Positions 1 to 5,008 are shown, counted from the stretch's first letter. The stretch: DNA of 5,008 bases from Gammaproteobacteria bacterium (GCA_030618475.1 JAUXDG010000213.1:1-5008); one strand, 5' to 3'. The notes: generated from the letters alone by a model not told the origin. A program made the numbers and translations.

Positions 1-1090
1 CGGCAACCAGCAGTTCACCGGTAACCCGGTCCATGGTGTAGCCGAAGCCATTGCGGTCGAAGTGCACCAGGGTCTTGCGTGTTTTTCCGCCGATTTCCTG
101 GTCAGCCAGGATCATTTCGTTGATGCCATCATAGTCCCATTCATCGTGCGGGGTCATCTGATAGAACCACTTTGCCATGCCGGTGTCGGCGTCGCGGGCC
201 ATAATCGTCATGGACCACTTGTTGTCACCGGGTCGCACCGTCGGATTCCAGGTGCTGGGATTGCCGCTACCGTAATACACCAGGTTCAGCTCAGGATCGT
301 AGGTATACCAACCCCAGGTCGTACCGCCACCGATCTTCCACTGGTCACCCTTCCAGGATTTCAGGCTGGAATCCTTGCCAATGGGTTTAAGCATGGCGGT
401 GGTCTTATCGGGGTCAACCAGCATCTCATCATCGGGACCCACGCTGTAGGCTTTCCACGCCAGACTGCCGTCCTTGATGTTGTAGGCAGCGAGAAATCCA
501 CGTACACCAAATTCACCGCCACTGATCCCGGTCAGGACCTTATCCTTGACCACGATAGGTGCGTTGGTATTGGTTGAGCCCTTCTTCGGATCGCCGTTCT
601 TTACTTTCCAGATAAGCTTGCCGGACTTTGCATCCAGCGCTACGAGGTTGGTGTCAGCCTGCTGAAGGAAGATCATGCCATCAGCGTAGGCCAGACCCCG
701 GTACACAGTGTCACAGCACATGACCGGAATGGTGTCCGGATTCTGCTGCGGTTCATAGACCCAGTTAATGGTTTGATCCGCAAGGGCGATCGAGAAAACC
801 TTGTTCGGGAAGGGGGTATGAACATACATGGTATCCCCGATAACCAGGGGGCCGCCTTCGTGGCCACGCAGTACACCGGTAGAAAATGTCCATGCAACTT
901 GAAGATCCTTGGCATTTTTACTGTTGATCTGATCCAGTTCACTGTATCGCGTTCCTGCGTAATCACCTCCCCAAATGGCCCAGTTGCTCGGGTCCTTTGT
1001 GAGCTTCATGACACCGTCGTTCGCGATGCTGAGGCACGACCACGACAGTACAGCGGCCGCGACCATTGGTGCTAACAATTGTCTTCTCAT
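1..1090 (-). CDS. xoxF: XoxF-type lanthanide-dependent PQQ methanol dehydrogenase (N-terminal part, cut by window edge)
   Basis: Periplasmic quinoprotein that oxidises methanol (or related alcohols) to the aldehyde and passes electrons to a cytochrome c. About 363 codons are visible against roughly 600 in the family, so the C-terminal 40% lies left of base 1. Residues 1-23 are a Sec signal peptide ending SIA before Asn24-Asp25. The adjacent cysteines of the PQQ-binding disulfide are Cys125-Cys126 in MCCDTV. Family signatures NGDPKKGSTNTNAP, GGEFGVRG and GSGNPSTWNP follow. Predicted metal ligands are Glu193, Asn277, catalytic Asp319 and Asp321. Asp321, in WDYDGINEM, is the extra aspartate that marks lanthanide enzymes; calcium-dependent MxaF has Ala there. 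The ATG at 1090 is preferred over the one at 1096 because AGGAGG (1099-1104) lies 8 nt from the former and only 2 nt from the latter. It is divergent from the relay genes. No cytochrome (xoxG) or xoxJ is visible; they may lie past the left edge. Confidence 0.95.
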   Translation of the reverse strand, partial: MRRQLLAPMVAAAVLSWSCLSIANDGVMKLTKDPSNWAIWGGDYAGTRYSELDQINSKNAKDLQVAWTFSTGVLRGHEGGPLVIGDTMYVHTPFPNKVFSIALADQTINWVYEPQQNPDTIPVMCCDTVYRGLAYADGMIFLQQADTNLVALDAKSGKLIWKVKNGDPKKGSTNTNAPIVVKDKVLTGISGGEFGVRGFLAAYNIKDGSLAWKAYSVGPDDEMLVDPDKTTAMLKPIGKDSSLKSWKGDQWKIGGGTTWGWYTYDPELNLVYYGSGNPSTWNPTVRPGDNKWSMTIMARDADTGMAKWFYQMTPHDEWDYDGINEMILADQEIGGKTRKTLVHFDRNGFGYTMDRVTGELLVA

Positions 1091-1098
1091 TTCCATGC

Positions 1099-1104
1099 CC
1101 TCCT
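1099..1104 (-). promoter_or_regulatory. Ribosome binding site of xoxF, decides the start
   Basis: On the minus strand this reads AGGAGG, a full Shine-Dalgarno sequence. It is 8 nt from the ATG at 1090 and 2 nt from the in-frame ATG at 1096, which supports the inner start. Confidence 0.75.
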
Positions 1105-1168
1105 GACACTAGCTTGTTTGGTGGTGTAGTCTGACGAGTGTGTTGTTCTTACGATTAAGGTTCTGAAG

Positions 1169-1182
1169 ATATTGAACAATAT
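1169..1182. promoter_or_regulatory. Perfect palindrome, candidate operator in the xoxF leader
   Basis: ATATTG-aa-CAATAT is a perfect 6+2+6 inverted repeat about 80 bp upstream of the xoxF start codon. It lies just downstream of the candidate leftward -10 box at 1198-1203, where a bound repressor would block transcription. The regulator is unknown, and AT-rich palindromes of this size can arise by chance. Confidence 0.4.
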
Positions 1183-1197
1183 GCCATCTGTGACCTT

Positions 1198-1203
1198 AGT
1201 ATA
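1198..1203 (-). promoter_or_regulatory. Candidate -10 box for xoxF
   Basis: The minus strand reads TATACT, one mismatch from the sigma-70 consensus. Transcription would begin near 1190 and give a leader of about 100 nt. The -35 region is poor: ACAATG at 17-bp spacing. An activator-dependent promoter is possible. This rests on the sequence match alone. Confidence 0.3.
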
Positions 1204-1266
1204 GACAGCAACTCTCATGCCATTGTTCCATTCCCGGCTTGCAGGGAAATTGTGACTAAAAAGCAT

Positions 1267-1312
1267 GTGCTTACGGTACTTGCCTCAATCCGCTGAGAAC
1301 GACTGTAAGCAC
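1267..1312. repeat. Long-range inverted repeat beside the relay promoter
   Basis: GTGCTTACgG (1267-1276) and CtGTAAGCAC (1303-1312) are inverted copies: eight perfect pairs, one G-T wobble pair and one more pair, around a 26-nt centre. The right arm, extended to 1317, reads GTAAGCACAATTT. Its extra bases match AAATTGTG at 1247-1254. The right arm ends 15 bp upstream of the TATAAT at 1328, so it covers the -35 zone. An operator or activator site is the likeliest role; an unrecognised RNA stem is possible. Confidence 0.5.
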
Positions 1313-1327
1313 AATTTGTCACGCTTG

Positions 1328-1333
1328 TATAAT
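1328..1333 (+). promoter_or_regulatory. Candidate -10 box for the pentapeptide-relay operon
   Basis: A perfect TATAAT faces the relay genes, with transcription predicted to begin near 1340. There is no good -35 hexamer at 17 bp (GTAAGC); that zone is instead occupied by the right arm of the inverted repeat. Dependence on an activator is therefore plausible. The leader before the ATG at 1485 would be about 145 nt. Confidence 0.4.
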
Positions 1334-1372
1334 GATCTGTTTCATATTTGCAAAAAATCCCTTGAAACGATC
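1334..1372. repeat. Inverted repeat at the predicted transcription start
   Basis: GATC-t-GTTTC (1334-1343) is mirrored by GAAAC-GATC (1364-1372): nine complementary bases with a single bulge around a 20-nt centre. It begins directly after the TATAAT box, so it could be an operator over the start site or, in part, a 5' leader hairpin. It has no U-tract after it and is not a terminator. Confidence 0.35.
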
Positions 1373-1472
1373 AGCATGAATGCACGTAGCTAAGTATAGA
1401 CTAATCTAACTAGTGACACGGCTTAGCGGGCGAGATCGGTTTTGCCTGCAAAGCCTGTTTTTGGTTCTCTGC

Positions 1473-1478
1473 AGGAGG
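1473..1478 (+). promoter_or_regulatory. Ribosome binding site of the pentapeptide gene, decides the start
   Basis: AGGAGG is 6 nt from the ATG at 1485 and directly abuts an in-frame ATG at 1479, so 1485 is the usable start. The first bases overlap TGCAGG (1470-1475), which can pair with CCTGCA (1445-1450). Confidence 0.7.
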
Positions 1479-1484
1479 ATGCTG

Positions 1485-2045
1485 ATGAACGGTGGCATTG
1501 ACTTTTTTAACCGGCAAATTCGATCGATTTTAGTGGTGGCATTTTGCTTGGTAACATCCGGATTGATAGCGTATGCGGATGAGCAACCCGCCTCGCGGGA
1601 CCAGGTGGTCGCCATGCTCGAAGGTGGCGAGACGGATTTTTCCAACCTGGACCTGCGCGGACAGGATCTCACAAACCTCGATTTCAGTGGCACCAATCTG
1701 TTCGGTGTCGATATGAGGAAAGCCGATCTTTCTGGCGCAAAATTGCGCGGATGTAACCTGGATATGGCCCTCTTGCGGGGTGCAAATCTCACCCGGGCTG
1801 ACTTGAGGGATACCAGTTTGTTCGCCACAGTGCTGGCCGAGGCAACGCTCAAGAACAGCGACCTGCGTGGTGCGCGCGTGATGGGCAATCTGCAGGGTGC
1901 GGATCTCGAAGGTGCGAACCTCGCCGGAGTCCGCGGCTCTGCGGACATGCGCAACCAGCCGATGGGCCTTGTGCGTGCAGAGCTTGCCCAGGCGGTTCTG
2001 CGCGGCGCCAATCTGAGGGGGCGCAGTTCGCACGGGCCAATCTGA
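1485..2045 (+). CDS. Exported pentapeptide-repeat protein, prematurely ended by a frameshift
   Basis: The frame as read encodes 186 residues. Residues 1-31 are a signal peptide: Arg10 and Arg13, then hydrophobic residues 15-29, and an AYA cleavage site before Asp32. From about residue 47 the A(D/N)LxG pentapeptide pattern repeats (LDLRG, ANLTR, ADLRD, SDLRG, ADLEG, ANLAG), predicting a right-handed quadrilateral beta-helix. The repeats pause at a more irregular stretch around residues 148-165. The last seven residues after LRG do not fit the pattern, and the frame stops at 2043-2045, while perfect repeats continue in the -1 frame. One missing G in the run at 2017-2021 explains this; the restored product would have 256 residues. 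Helix proteins of this type usually bind other macromolecules; the partner is unknown. It is the first gene of the rightward group. A longer form from GTG 1413 is unlikely. Confidence 0.8.
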   Translation: MNGGIDFFNRQIRSILVVAFCLVTSGLIAYADEQPASRDQVVAMLEGGETDFSNLDLRGQDLTNLDFSGTNLFGVDMRKADLSGAKLRGCNLDMALLRGANLTRADLRDTSLFATVLAEATLKNSDLRGARVMGNLQGADLEGANLAGVRGSADMRNQPMGLVRAELAQAVLRGANLRGRSSHGPI

Positions 2046-2150
2046 GCTTTACCGATCTGACCGGCGCAAATCTTACCGGAGCCGATCTGACTCTTGCCGA
2101 TCTCAGTGGCGCCGATCTGACCGGTGCCACCCTGACTGACGCGATACTAA
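1644..2150 (+). repeat. Tandem 15-bp coding repeats of the pentapeptide domain
   Basis: Degenerate 15-bp units encode the A(D/N)LxG motif. They are most regular at 2040-2140, where GATCTGACCGG recurs at 2054-2064 and 2114-2124, exactly four units apart. Such similarity can drive unit gain and loss by slippage. Confidence 0.6.
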
Positions 2151-2254
2151 CCGAGGCTGATGTGGAGAATGCCGTTTTTCGTGGTGTCAAAGGCTTATCC
2201 AGCGTTCAGGGATTTGACTCGGTTCGAGGCAAATCTCTTGCCGAGTTCGATTAA
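2021..2254 (+). pseudogene. Frame-shifted C-terminal remainder of the pentapeptide-repeat gene
   Basis: Read from GCG at 2021 (the -1 frame) this continues the pentapeptide pattern without a gap: AQFARANLSFTDLTGANL, then ADLTL, ADLSG, ADLTG, ending in a short non-repeat tail (KSLAEFD) and TAA at 2252-2254. It has no start codon with a ribosome site, so it is the second half of the gene beginning at 1485. Intact repeat spacing and the absence of other stops say the lesion is recent, a sequencing or assembly error, or programmed frameshifting. AGG GGG C is not a canonical slippery heptamer, so the first two are more likely. Confidence 0.8.
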
Positions 2255-2302
2255 GTCTATGTAGCTCATAATTGGCCGCTGCTGCCGAGTGGAGTGCAAG
2301 AG

Positions 2303-3232
2303 GTGATTTTTCGCGTATTCGTCCTGCTGCTGCTGTTGATTGTCTGGCCAGAACCAGGTGTGCCGGCGGACAACTGTAAGCATCGCGCCGAGGTGGTAGA
2401 GATTGCCGCGGGCATATATGTGCGGCCGGGAAAACATGCCGTGGTGTTTGACAGTGAAGCCGTCGCTAATATTGGTTTCATTGTCGGCAATCGATGTGTC
2501 GCCGTGATCGACACCGGAGGCAGCTACTCTGAGGGTCAGGCACTTCGTTGCACCATCAGAAGTGTCACCACACGACCGGTGTGTTTCGTGATCAATACCC
2601 ATGCTCACCCGGACCACATATTGGGTAATCCAGCCTTCCGGGAGCCCGGCGTATTTTATATCGGACATACAAACCTCGCCCGTGCATTGGCGTTGCGGGG
2701 TACTGTTTACCTGCAACGGGCAGCGCAACAGGCAGGCCGTCCACTCGGTCCCGAACACATCATACTTCCCGACCTGTCCGTCGACGGGCAGCTGAGACTG
2801 GATCTTGGAGAACGTGTTCTGCAACTTGTCGCTCATTCCACAGCCCATTCCGACAACGATCTGAGTGTATACGATGAAAAGACGGCTACCCTGTGGTTAT
2901 CCGATCTGTTGTTTATGGAACATATACCGGTGGTCGACGGCAATCTAAAAGGTTGGCTGACGCTGCTTGAGACCTTGAAGGACAAACCGGCCCGGCGTGT
3001 CGTTCCCGGACATGGGCCAGTGCAGGCCGCCTGGCCTGATGCTGCCAGCGATACGCAGCGCTATCTTTCCACCCTGCGGGACGAGACCCGGGAGCGGATT
3101 GCCAGGGGTGACGATCTTCGGCAGGCTCAGGAATCCGTCGCTTATGGAGAACGAACGCGCTGGCAGTTATTTGACAGCTACCATAAACGCAATATCATTG
3201 CTGCCTATACCGAGCTTGAGTGGGAAGATTAG
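2303..3232 (+). CDS. Exported SoxH-related zinc hydrolase of the quinoprotein relay system (MBL fold)
   Basis: A 309-residue metallo-beta-lactamase-fold protein. Residues 1-22 form a leucine-rich signal peptide ending VPA before Asp23. The zinc motif HAHPDH is at residues 100-105 (His100, His102, Asp104, His105). Further probable ligands are His182 in HSTAHSDND, Asp201 in LWLSDLLF and His237 in VPGHGP, so the two-metal site appears complete. IGFIVGNRCVAVIDTGG and the DGNLKGWL stretch resemble the 'quinoprotein relay system zinc metallohydrolase 2' family, which occurs beside PQQ dehydrogenases; this assignment is from memory of the family. Thioester or persulfide hydrolysis on the neighbouring SoxYZ-like carrier is a reasonable guess for its role but unproven. 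The GTG at 2303 is chosen because GGAG (2291-2294) lies 8 nt upstream; GTG 2294 is an alternative that adds three residues. It lies 48 nt after the stop of the pentapeptide gene and 19 nt before the SoxYZ gene, so one operon is likely. Confidence 0.9.
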   Translation: MIFRVFVLLLLLIVWPEPGVPADNCKHRAEVVEIAAGIYVRPGKHAVVFDSEAVANIGFIVGNRCVAVIDTGGSYSEGQALRCTIRSVTTRPVCFVINTHAHPDHILGNPAFREPGVFYIGHTNLARALALRGTVYLQRAAQQAGRPLGPEHIILPDLSVDGQLRLDLGERVLQLVAHSTAHSDNDLSVYDEKTATLWLSDLLFMEHIPVVDGNLKGWLTLLETLKDKPARRVVPGHGPVQAAWPDAASDTQRYLSTLRDETRERIARGDDLRQAQESVAYGERTRWQLFDSYHKRNIIAAYTELEWED

Positions 3233-3251
3233 TGTCAGTCAAGAGGAGCCA

Positions 3252-4097
3252 GTGAACATCATTATGCGTTATTGCCTGGTCGATAATACCTGGAGCTGGT
3301 CACGCGTCTGTCTGCTGGTGGCGATTCTGGCTGTGTCCGCAACTACTGCAGGTGCGGACAGCGACGAAGACAGCGTGTGGCTTGGCGGACTGCGCGCCGC
3401 CTACTTTGGTGAGCGTCCGATCGTGCAGTCAGATGATGTCATTGAACTCGAAGCACCCGAACGGGCCGAGAATTCTGCTGTAGTACCGATTCGCATCAAA
3501 GCCAGGATCCCGCAGACCGATGAGCGCTATATCAAGACCATCACGTTAATCATCGACATGAATCCGGGGCAGCTGGCGGGCCGGTTTCACTTTACGCCAA
3601 AAAATGGCCGTGCTGATCTGGGGCTGCGGATACGTGTCAATGCATACGGTCCCGTGCGCGCCATTGCGGAGACCAATGACGGGAAGTTGTTCATGAGCAG
3701 ACGCTTCGTGAAGGCGAGCGGCGGTTGTTCTGCGGCGGTTGGTACTGATATAGAGGCGGCAAAACGCCGGCTGGGAAAGATGAAGTTCAAGACTGATAAA
3801 CCGGTGCTGCCAGGGGAGCCGCTAGCCGTTCAGTTGCGGGTGAGTCATCCGAATCTTACCGGTCTGCAAATGGATCAGGTCACACGCCTTTATACCACCG
3901 CTCACTACCTGGAAAAGGTGACGGTAAGCTTCGAGGGTCAGGCGGTGTTTTCTGCCGAAACGGGTTTCTCGCTGAGCGAAAATCCCAGCTTCCGCTTTTA
4001 CTTCGTGCCGGATGGTGCCGGCGAACTACATGCGGAGGTGATCGATACAGAAGGTTTACGATTTACCGGTCAGTATTCAGTGACACCCGGCGAGTAG
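3252..4097 (+). CDS. Fused SoxY-SoxZ-like carrier associated with quinoprotein dehydrogenase
   Basis: A 281-residue periplasmic protein. Residues 1-35 are a signal peptide (hydrophobic 19-33, cleavage TAGA before Asp36). A SoxY-like beta-sandwich spans about 40-165 and ends in KASGGCSAAVG; a SoxZ-like domain follows from about 190 to the end. In thiosulfate oxidation, SoxY carries substrate on the cysteine of a C-terminal GGCGG tail. Here the equivalent Cys159 (GGCS) sits at the fusion joint and is the only cysteine of the mature protein, which marks it as the carrier residue. Fused SoxYZ proteins of this kind are a known companion of PQQ dehydrogenases; what they carry is not known. The GTG at 3252 is chosen because AGAGG (3242-3246) is 5 nt away; ATG 3264 is too far from it. 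The open frame extends upstream into the preceding gene, but that part has no signal peptide. It is the last rightward gene; no clear terminator lies in the 21 bp before the converging gene. Confidence 0.88.
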   Translation: MNIIMRYCLVDNTWSWSRVCLLVAILAVSATTAGADSDEDSVWLGGLRAAYFGERPIVQSDDVIELEAPERAENSAVVPIRIKARIPQTDERYIKTITLIIDMNPGQLAGRFHFTPKNGRADLGLRIRVNAYGPVRAIAETNDGKLFMSRRFVKASGGCSAAVGTDIEAAKRRLGKMKFKTDKPVLPGEPLAVQLRVSHPNLTGLQMDQVTRLYTTAHYLEKVTVSFEGQAVFSAETGFSLSENPSFRFYFVPDGAGELHAEVIDTEGLRFTGQYSVTPGE

Positions 4098-4118
4098 CGT
4101 ACCGGTGGCATGCCGGAT

Positions 4119-4469
4119 TCATTGTTTCATCGGGAAGCATCTGCGCTCAGCGTCCTTGCGTGTTTCGGCGAGCGACGTGATGATGCCGCCTGTACGCTCG
4201 CGATCGCGGAACAGGCCGCCACGTTCGCCCGGTGTTCTGCGCAAATTGGTATAGGTAACCGCTGCCGTGTATTCATCGTATGACATGTGGGAGGCAATCG
4301 TATCGAGAGTACAGGCGCAGGCGTAGAGTGTGTTGTAATTCTGACCGCCATGTTCAGACATGCATTTCAACACATATTCCACACGCTCCCGGGTGGGGAA
4401 GTCGTTGGCCTGCACACCGGCACTGGTTATCAGGCAGGCAATTATTGAAAAGCTCAAACTGAATTTCAT
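4119..4469 (-). CDS. Small exported four-cysteine protein of unknown function
   Basis: 116 residues. Residues 1-21 are a signal peptide (MKFSLSFSIIACLITS, cleavage VQA before Asn22). The mature part is about 95 residues, largely charged and probably helical, with Cys36, Cys51 and Cys53 (YACACTLD) and Cys111 near the C-terminus. An even number of cysteines in an exported protein suggests two disulfides. No CxxCH heme motif is present, so it is not a cytochrome c. I do not recognise a named family. The ATG at 4469 is chosen because AGAGG lies 7 nt upstream on the minus strand; the upstream ATG at 4496 would bury the signal peptide behind ten extra residues. It converges on the SoxYZ gene with 21 bp between stops, and lies 118 bp downstream of the DUF302 gene on the same strand, so the two may be co-transcribed. 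A role alongside the XoxF relay proteins is inferred from position only. Confidence 0.8.
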   Translation of the reverse strand: MKFSLSFSIIACLITSAGVQANDFPTRERVEYVLKCMSEHGGQNYNTLYACACTLDTIASHMSYDEYTAAVTYTNLRRTPGERGGLFRDRERTGGIITSLAETRKDAERRCFPMKQ

Positions 4470-4587
4470 GATCCATCCTCTTTTAGTGAGTATCATTAGC
4501 AGTCAGGGTCGTCAATTCATCCCTGCGCACACGGGAATAGTATAGGCAATACGCCGCCGGATCTCCGCCAGGCTTGAATTATGGCGC

Positions 4588-5008
4588 TTATTCAACTGCG
4601 CTGGAGACGATCGCCTCGAGTATACGGTTGATTCTCTGACTCAGTGCTCGCACTGCCGGATCATTTTCCGGCAGCAAACGAGCCTCGACGGTCACGTTTC
4701 CAGCCTGTTCGTATATTGCAATCCGGCACGGCATGTGCAGAAGGTACTGCGGAGCTACCTCCAGGAGTTGCCGCGCATACTCCAGGTTACAAAAATGCAG
4801 GACGGTACCGGGAGGCAGGTCGATATTGTCTCGTCTGGCAATGGCTTCACCGATTGTGTCACGCCCGGTTAAACGAAAATTATGCTCGCCAATGGCGAAT
4901 TCCAGATCGGCAAGCACATCATCGAATGATTTTGACGAATGCGCGGTGTGCCGGGGCGCCGGGTCCTGACCGGGGCGCGAAGCACAGGCGGCCACGGTCA
5001 TTAGTATG
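4588..5008 (-). CDS. DUF302 domain protein, probable lipoprotein (start lies beyond the right edge)
   Basis: The visible part is about 139 residues ending at TAA 4588-4590. An ATG at 5001 exists, but the frame stays open to the edge, and ILMTVAAC fits the end of a lipoprotein signal with lipobox VAAC; the lipidated cysteine would be encoded at 4984-4986. Starting at 5001 would leave only five residues before it, so the real start is upstream, outside the window. After a short Pro/Ser-rich linker, the DUF302 fold is recognisable: NFRLTGRDTIGEAIARR, LPPGTVLHFCNLEYARQLL, then YLLHMPCRIAIYE and a helical tail. DUF302 proteins have no settled function; an ancillary role in redox or metal stress has been suggested for some. 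The two internal cysteines (HFCN and MPCR) could be redox-active or bind a ligand. It is upstream of the four-cysteine gene on the same strand. Confidence 0.8.
   Translation of the reverse strand, partial: ILMTVAACASRPGQDPAPRHTAHSSKSFDDVLADLEFAIGEHNFRLTGRDTIGEAIARRDNIDLPPGTVLHFCNLEYARQLLEVAPQYLLHMPCRIAIYEQAGNVTVEARLLPENDPAVRALSQRINRILEAIVSSAVE

Larger units (their letters stand above)
1091..1484. other. Divergent intergenic control region between xoxF and the relay genes
   Basis: No credible gene lies here. A GTG-initiated extension of the pentapeptide frame begins at 1413 but lacks a ribosome site and would place a charged leader before an intact signal peptide. The stretch is more AT-rich than the flanking genes. 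It holds the start signals of both transcription units, a perfect 14-bp palindrome (1169-1182), a long-range inverted repeat (1267-1312, with an outer arm at 1247-1254), a second inverted repeat (1334-1372), and short complementary stretches at 1389-1394/1422-1427 and 1445-1450/1470-1475. I recognise no known riboswitch or RNA gene. Confidence 0.7.

Noticed and set aside
62..577. 171-codon plus-strand open frame
   Set aside because: Antisense shadow of xoxF; the minus strand here encodes conserved PQQ dehydrogenase motifs.
1198..1401. Nine-base direct repeat AGTATAGAC at 1198-1206 and 1393-1401
   Set aside because: A repeat of this length is not surprising in a 300-bp AT-rich region; no further copies or symmetry support a site.
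1413..1484. GTG start giving a longer pentapeptide protein
   Set aside because: No ribosome site before 1413, and it places a charged leader ahead of the signal peptide; AGGAGG at 1473-1478 supports 1485.
2016..2022. Programmed -1 frameshift signal at AGGGGGC
   Set aside because: Not a canonical X XXY YYZ heptamer in the reading frame and no clear downstream pseudoknot seen; mutation or sequence error is simpler.
1406..2190. Long minus-strand frames opposite the pentapeptide gene (including 1530-2033 and 1849-2190)
   Set aside because: Low-complexity Arg/Pro/Ser/Val translations created by reading the 15-bp repeats backwards; no ribosome site or recognisable domain.
2195..2848. 217-codon minus-strand frame
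   Set aside because: Antisense to the clear zinc hydrolase; no domain in its translation.
2997..3251. Upstream extension of the SoxYZ frame into the hydrolase gene
   Set aside because: It overlaps 235 bp of a confident gene and would bury the signal peptide; GTG 3252 has a ribosome site and a proper export signal.
4098..4118. Possible bidirectional terminator between converging genes
   Set aside because: Only a short GGCATGCC palindrome inside CCGG ends; no strong stem or T-tract on either strand.
4539..4544. TATACT on the minus strand as a promoter for the four-cysteine gene
   Set aside because: No matching -35 hexamer at a proper distance; co-transcription with the DUF302 gene is equally plausible.

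Overview
This 5 kb window holds one coherent accessory locus of a Gram-negative, PQQ-using bacterium. Most of the encoded proteins have Sec-type signal peptides or a lipobox, so they act in the periplasm. The moderate GC content and the gene families point to a proteobacterium, probably a gammaproteobacterium that oxidises methanol or other short alcohols; this taxonomic placement is inference.

Layout: (1) Bases 1-1090, minus strand: the N-terminal ~363 codons of a XoxF-type, lanthanide-dependent PQQ methanol dehydrogenase. The gene runs off the left edge. (2) Bases 1091-1484: a divergent control region of almost 400 bp with no gene. It carries several inverted repeats, a perfect TATAAT box facing right and a TATACT box facing left. 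(3) Bases 1485-2254, plus strand: an exported pentapeptide-repeat protein whose frame is broken inside a run of five Gs (2017-2021); the repeats continue in the -1 frame to a stop at 2252-2254. (4) Bases 2303-3232: an exported metallo-beta-lactamase-fold zinc hydrolase of the SoxH-related 'quinoprotein relay system' type. (5) Bases 3252-4097: a fused SoxY-SoxZ-like carrier with a single cysteine in its mature part. (6) Bases 4119-4469, minus strand: a small exported four-cysteine protein of unknown function. (7) Bases 4588-5008, minus strand: a DUF302 protein that looks like a lipoprotein whose true start lies past the right edge.

The SoxH-like hydrolase and the fused SoxYZ carrier are known companions of PQQ dehydrogenases; no SoxA, SoxB, SoxC, SoxD or SoxX appears here. 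The likely picture is a periplasmic accessory set serving XoxF: a thiol carrier arm (SoxYZ-like), a zinc hydrolase acting on something bound to or released by it, a beta-helical pentapeptide protein, and two converging genes for a cysteine-containing protein and a DUF302 lipoprotein. The chemistry of this relay is not established. The two points most worth a second look are the frameshift in the pentapeptide gene and the nested inverted repeats between xoxF and the relay genes.
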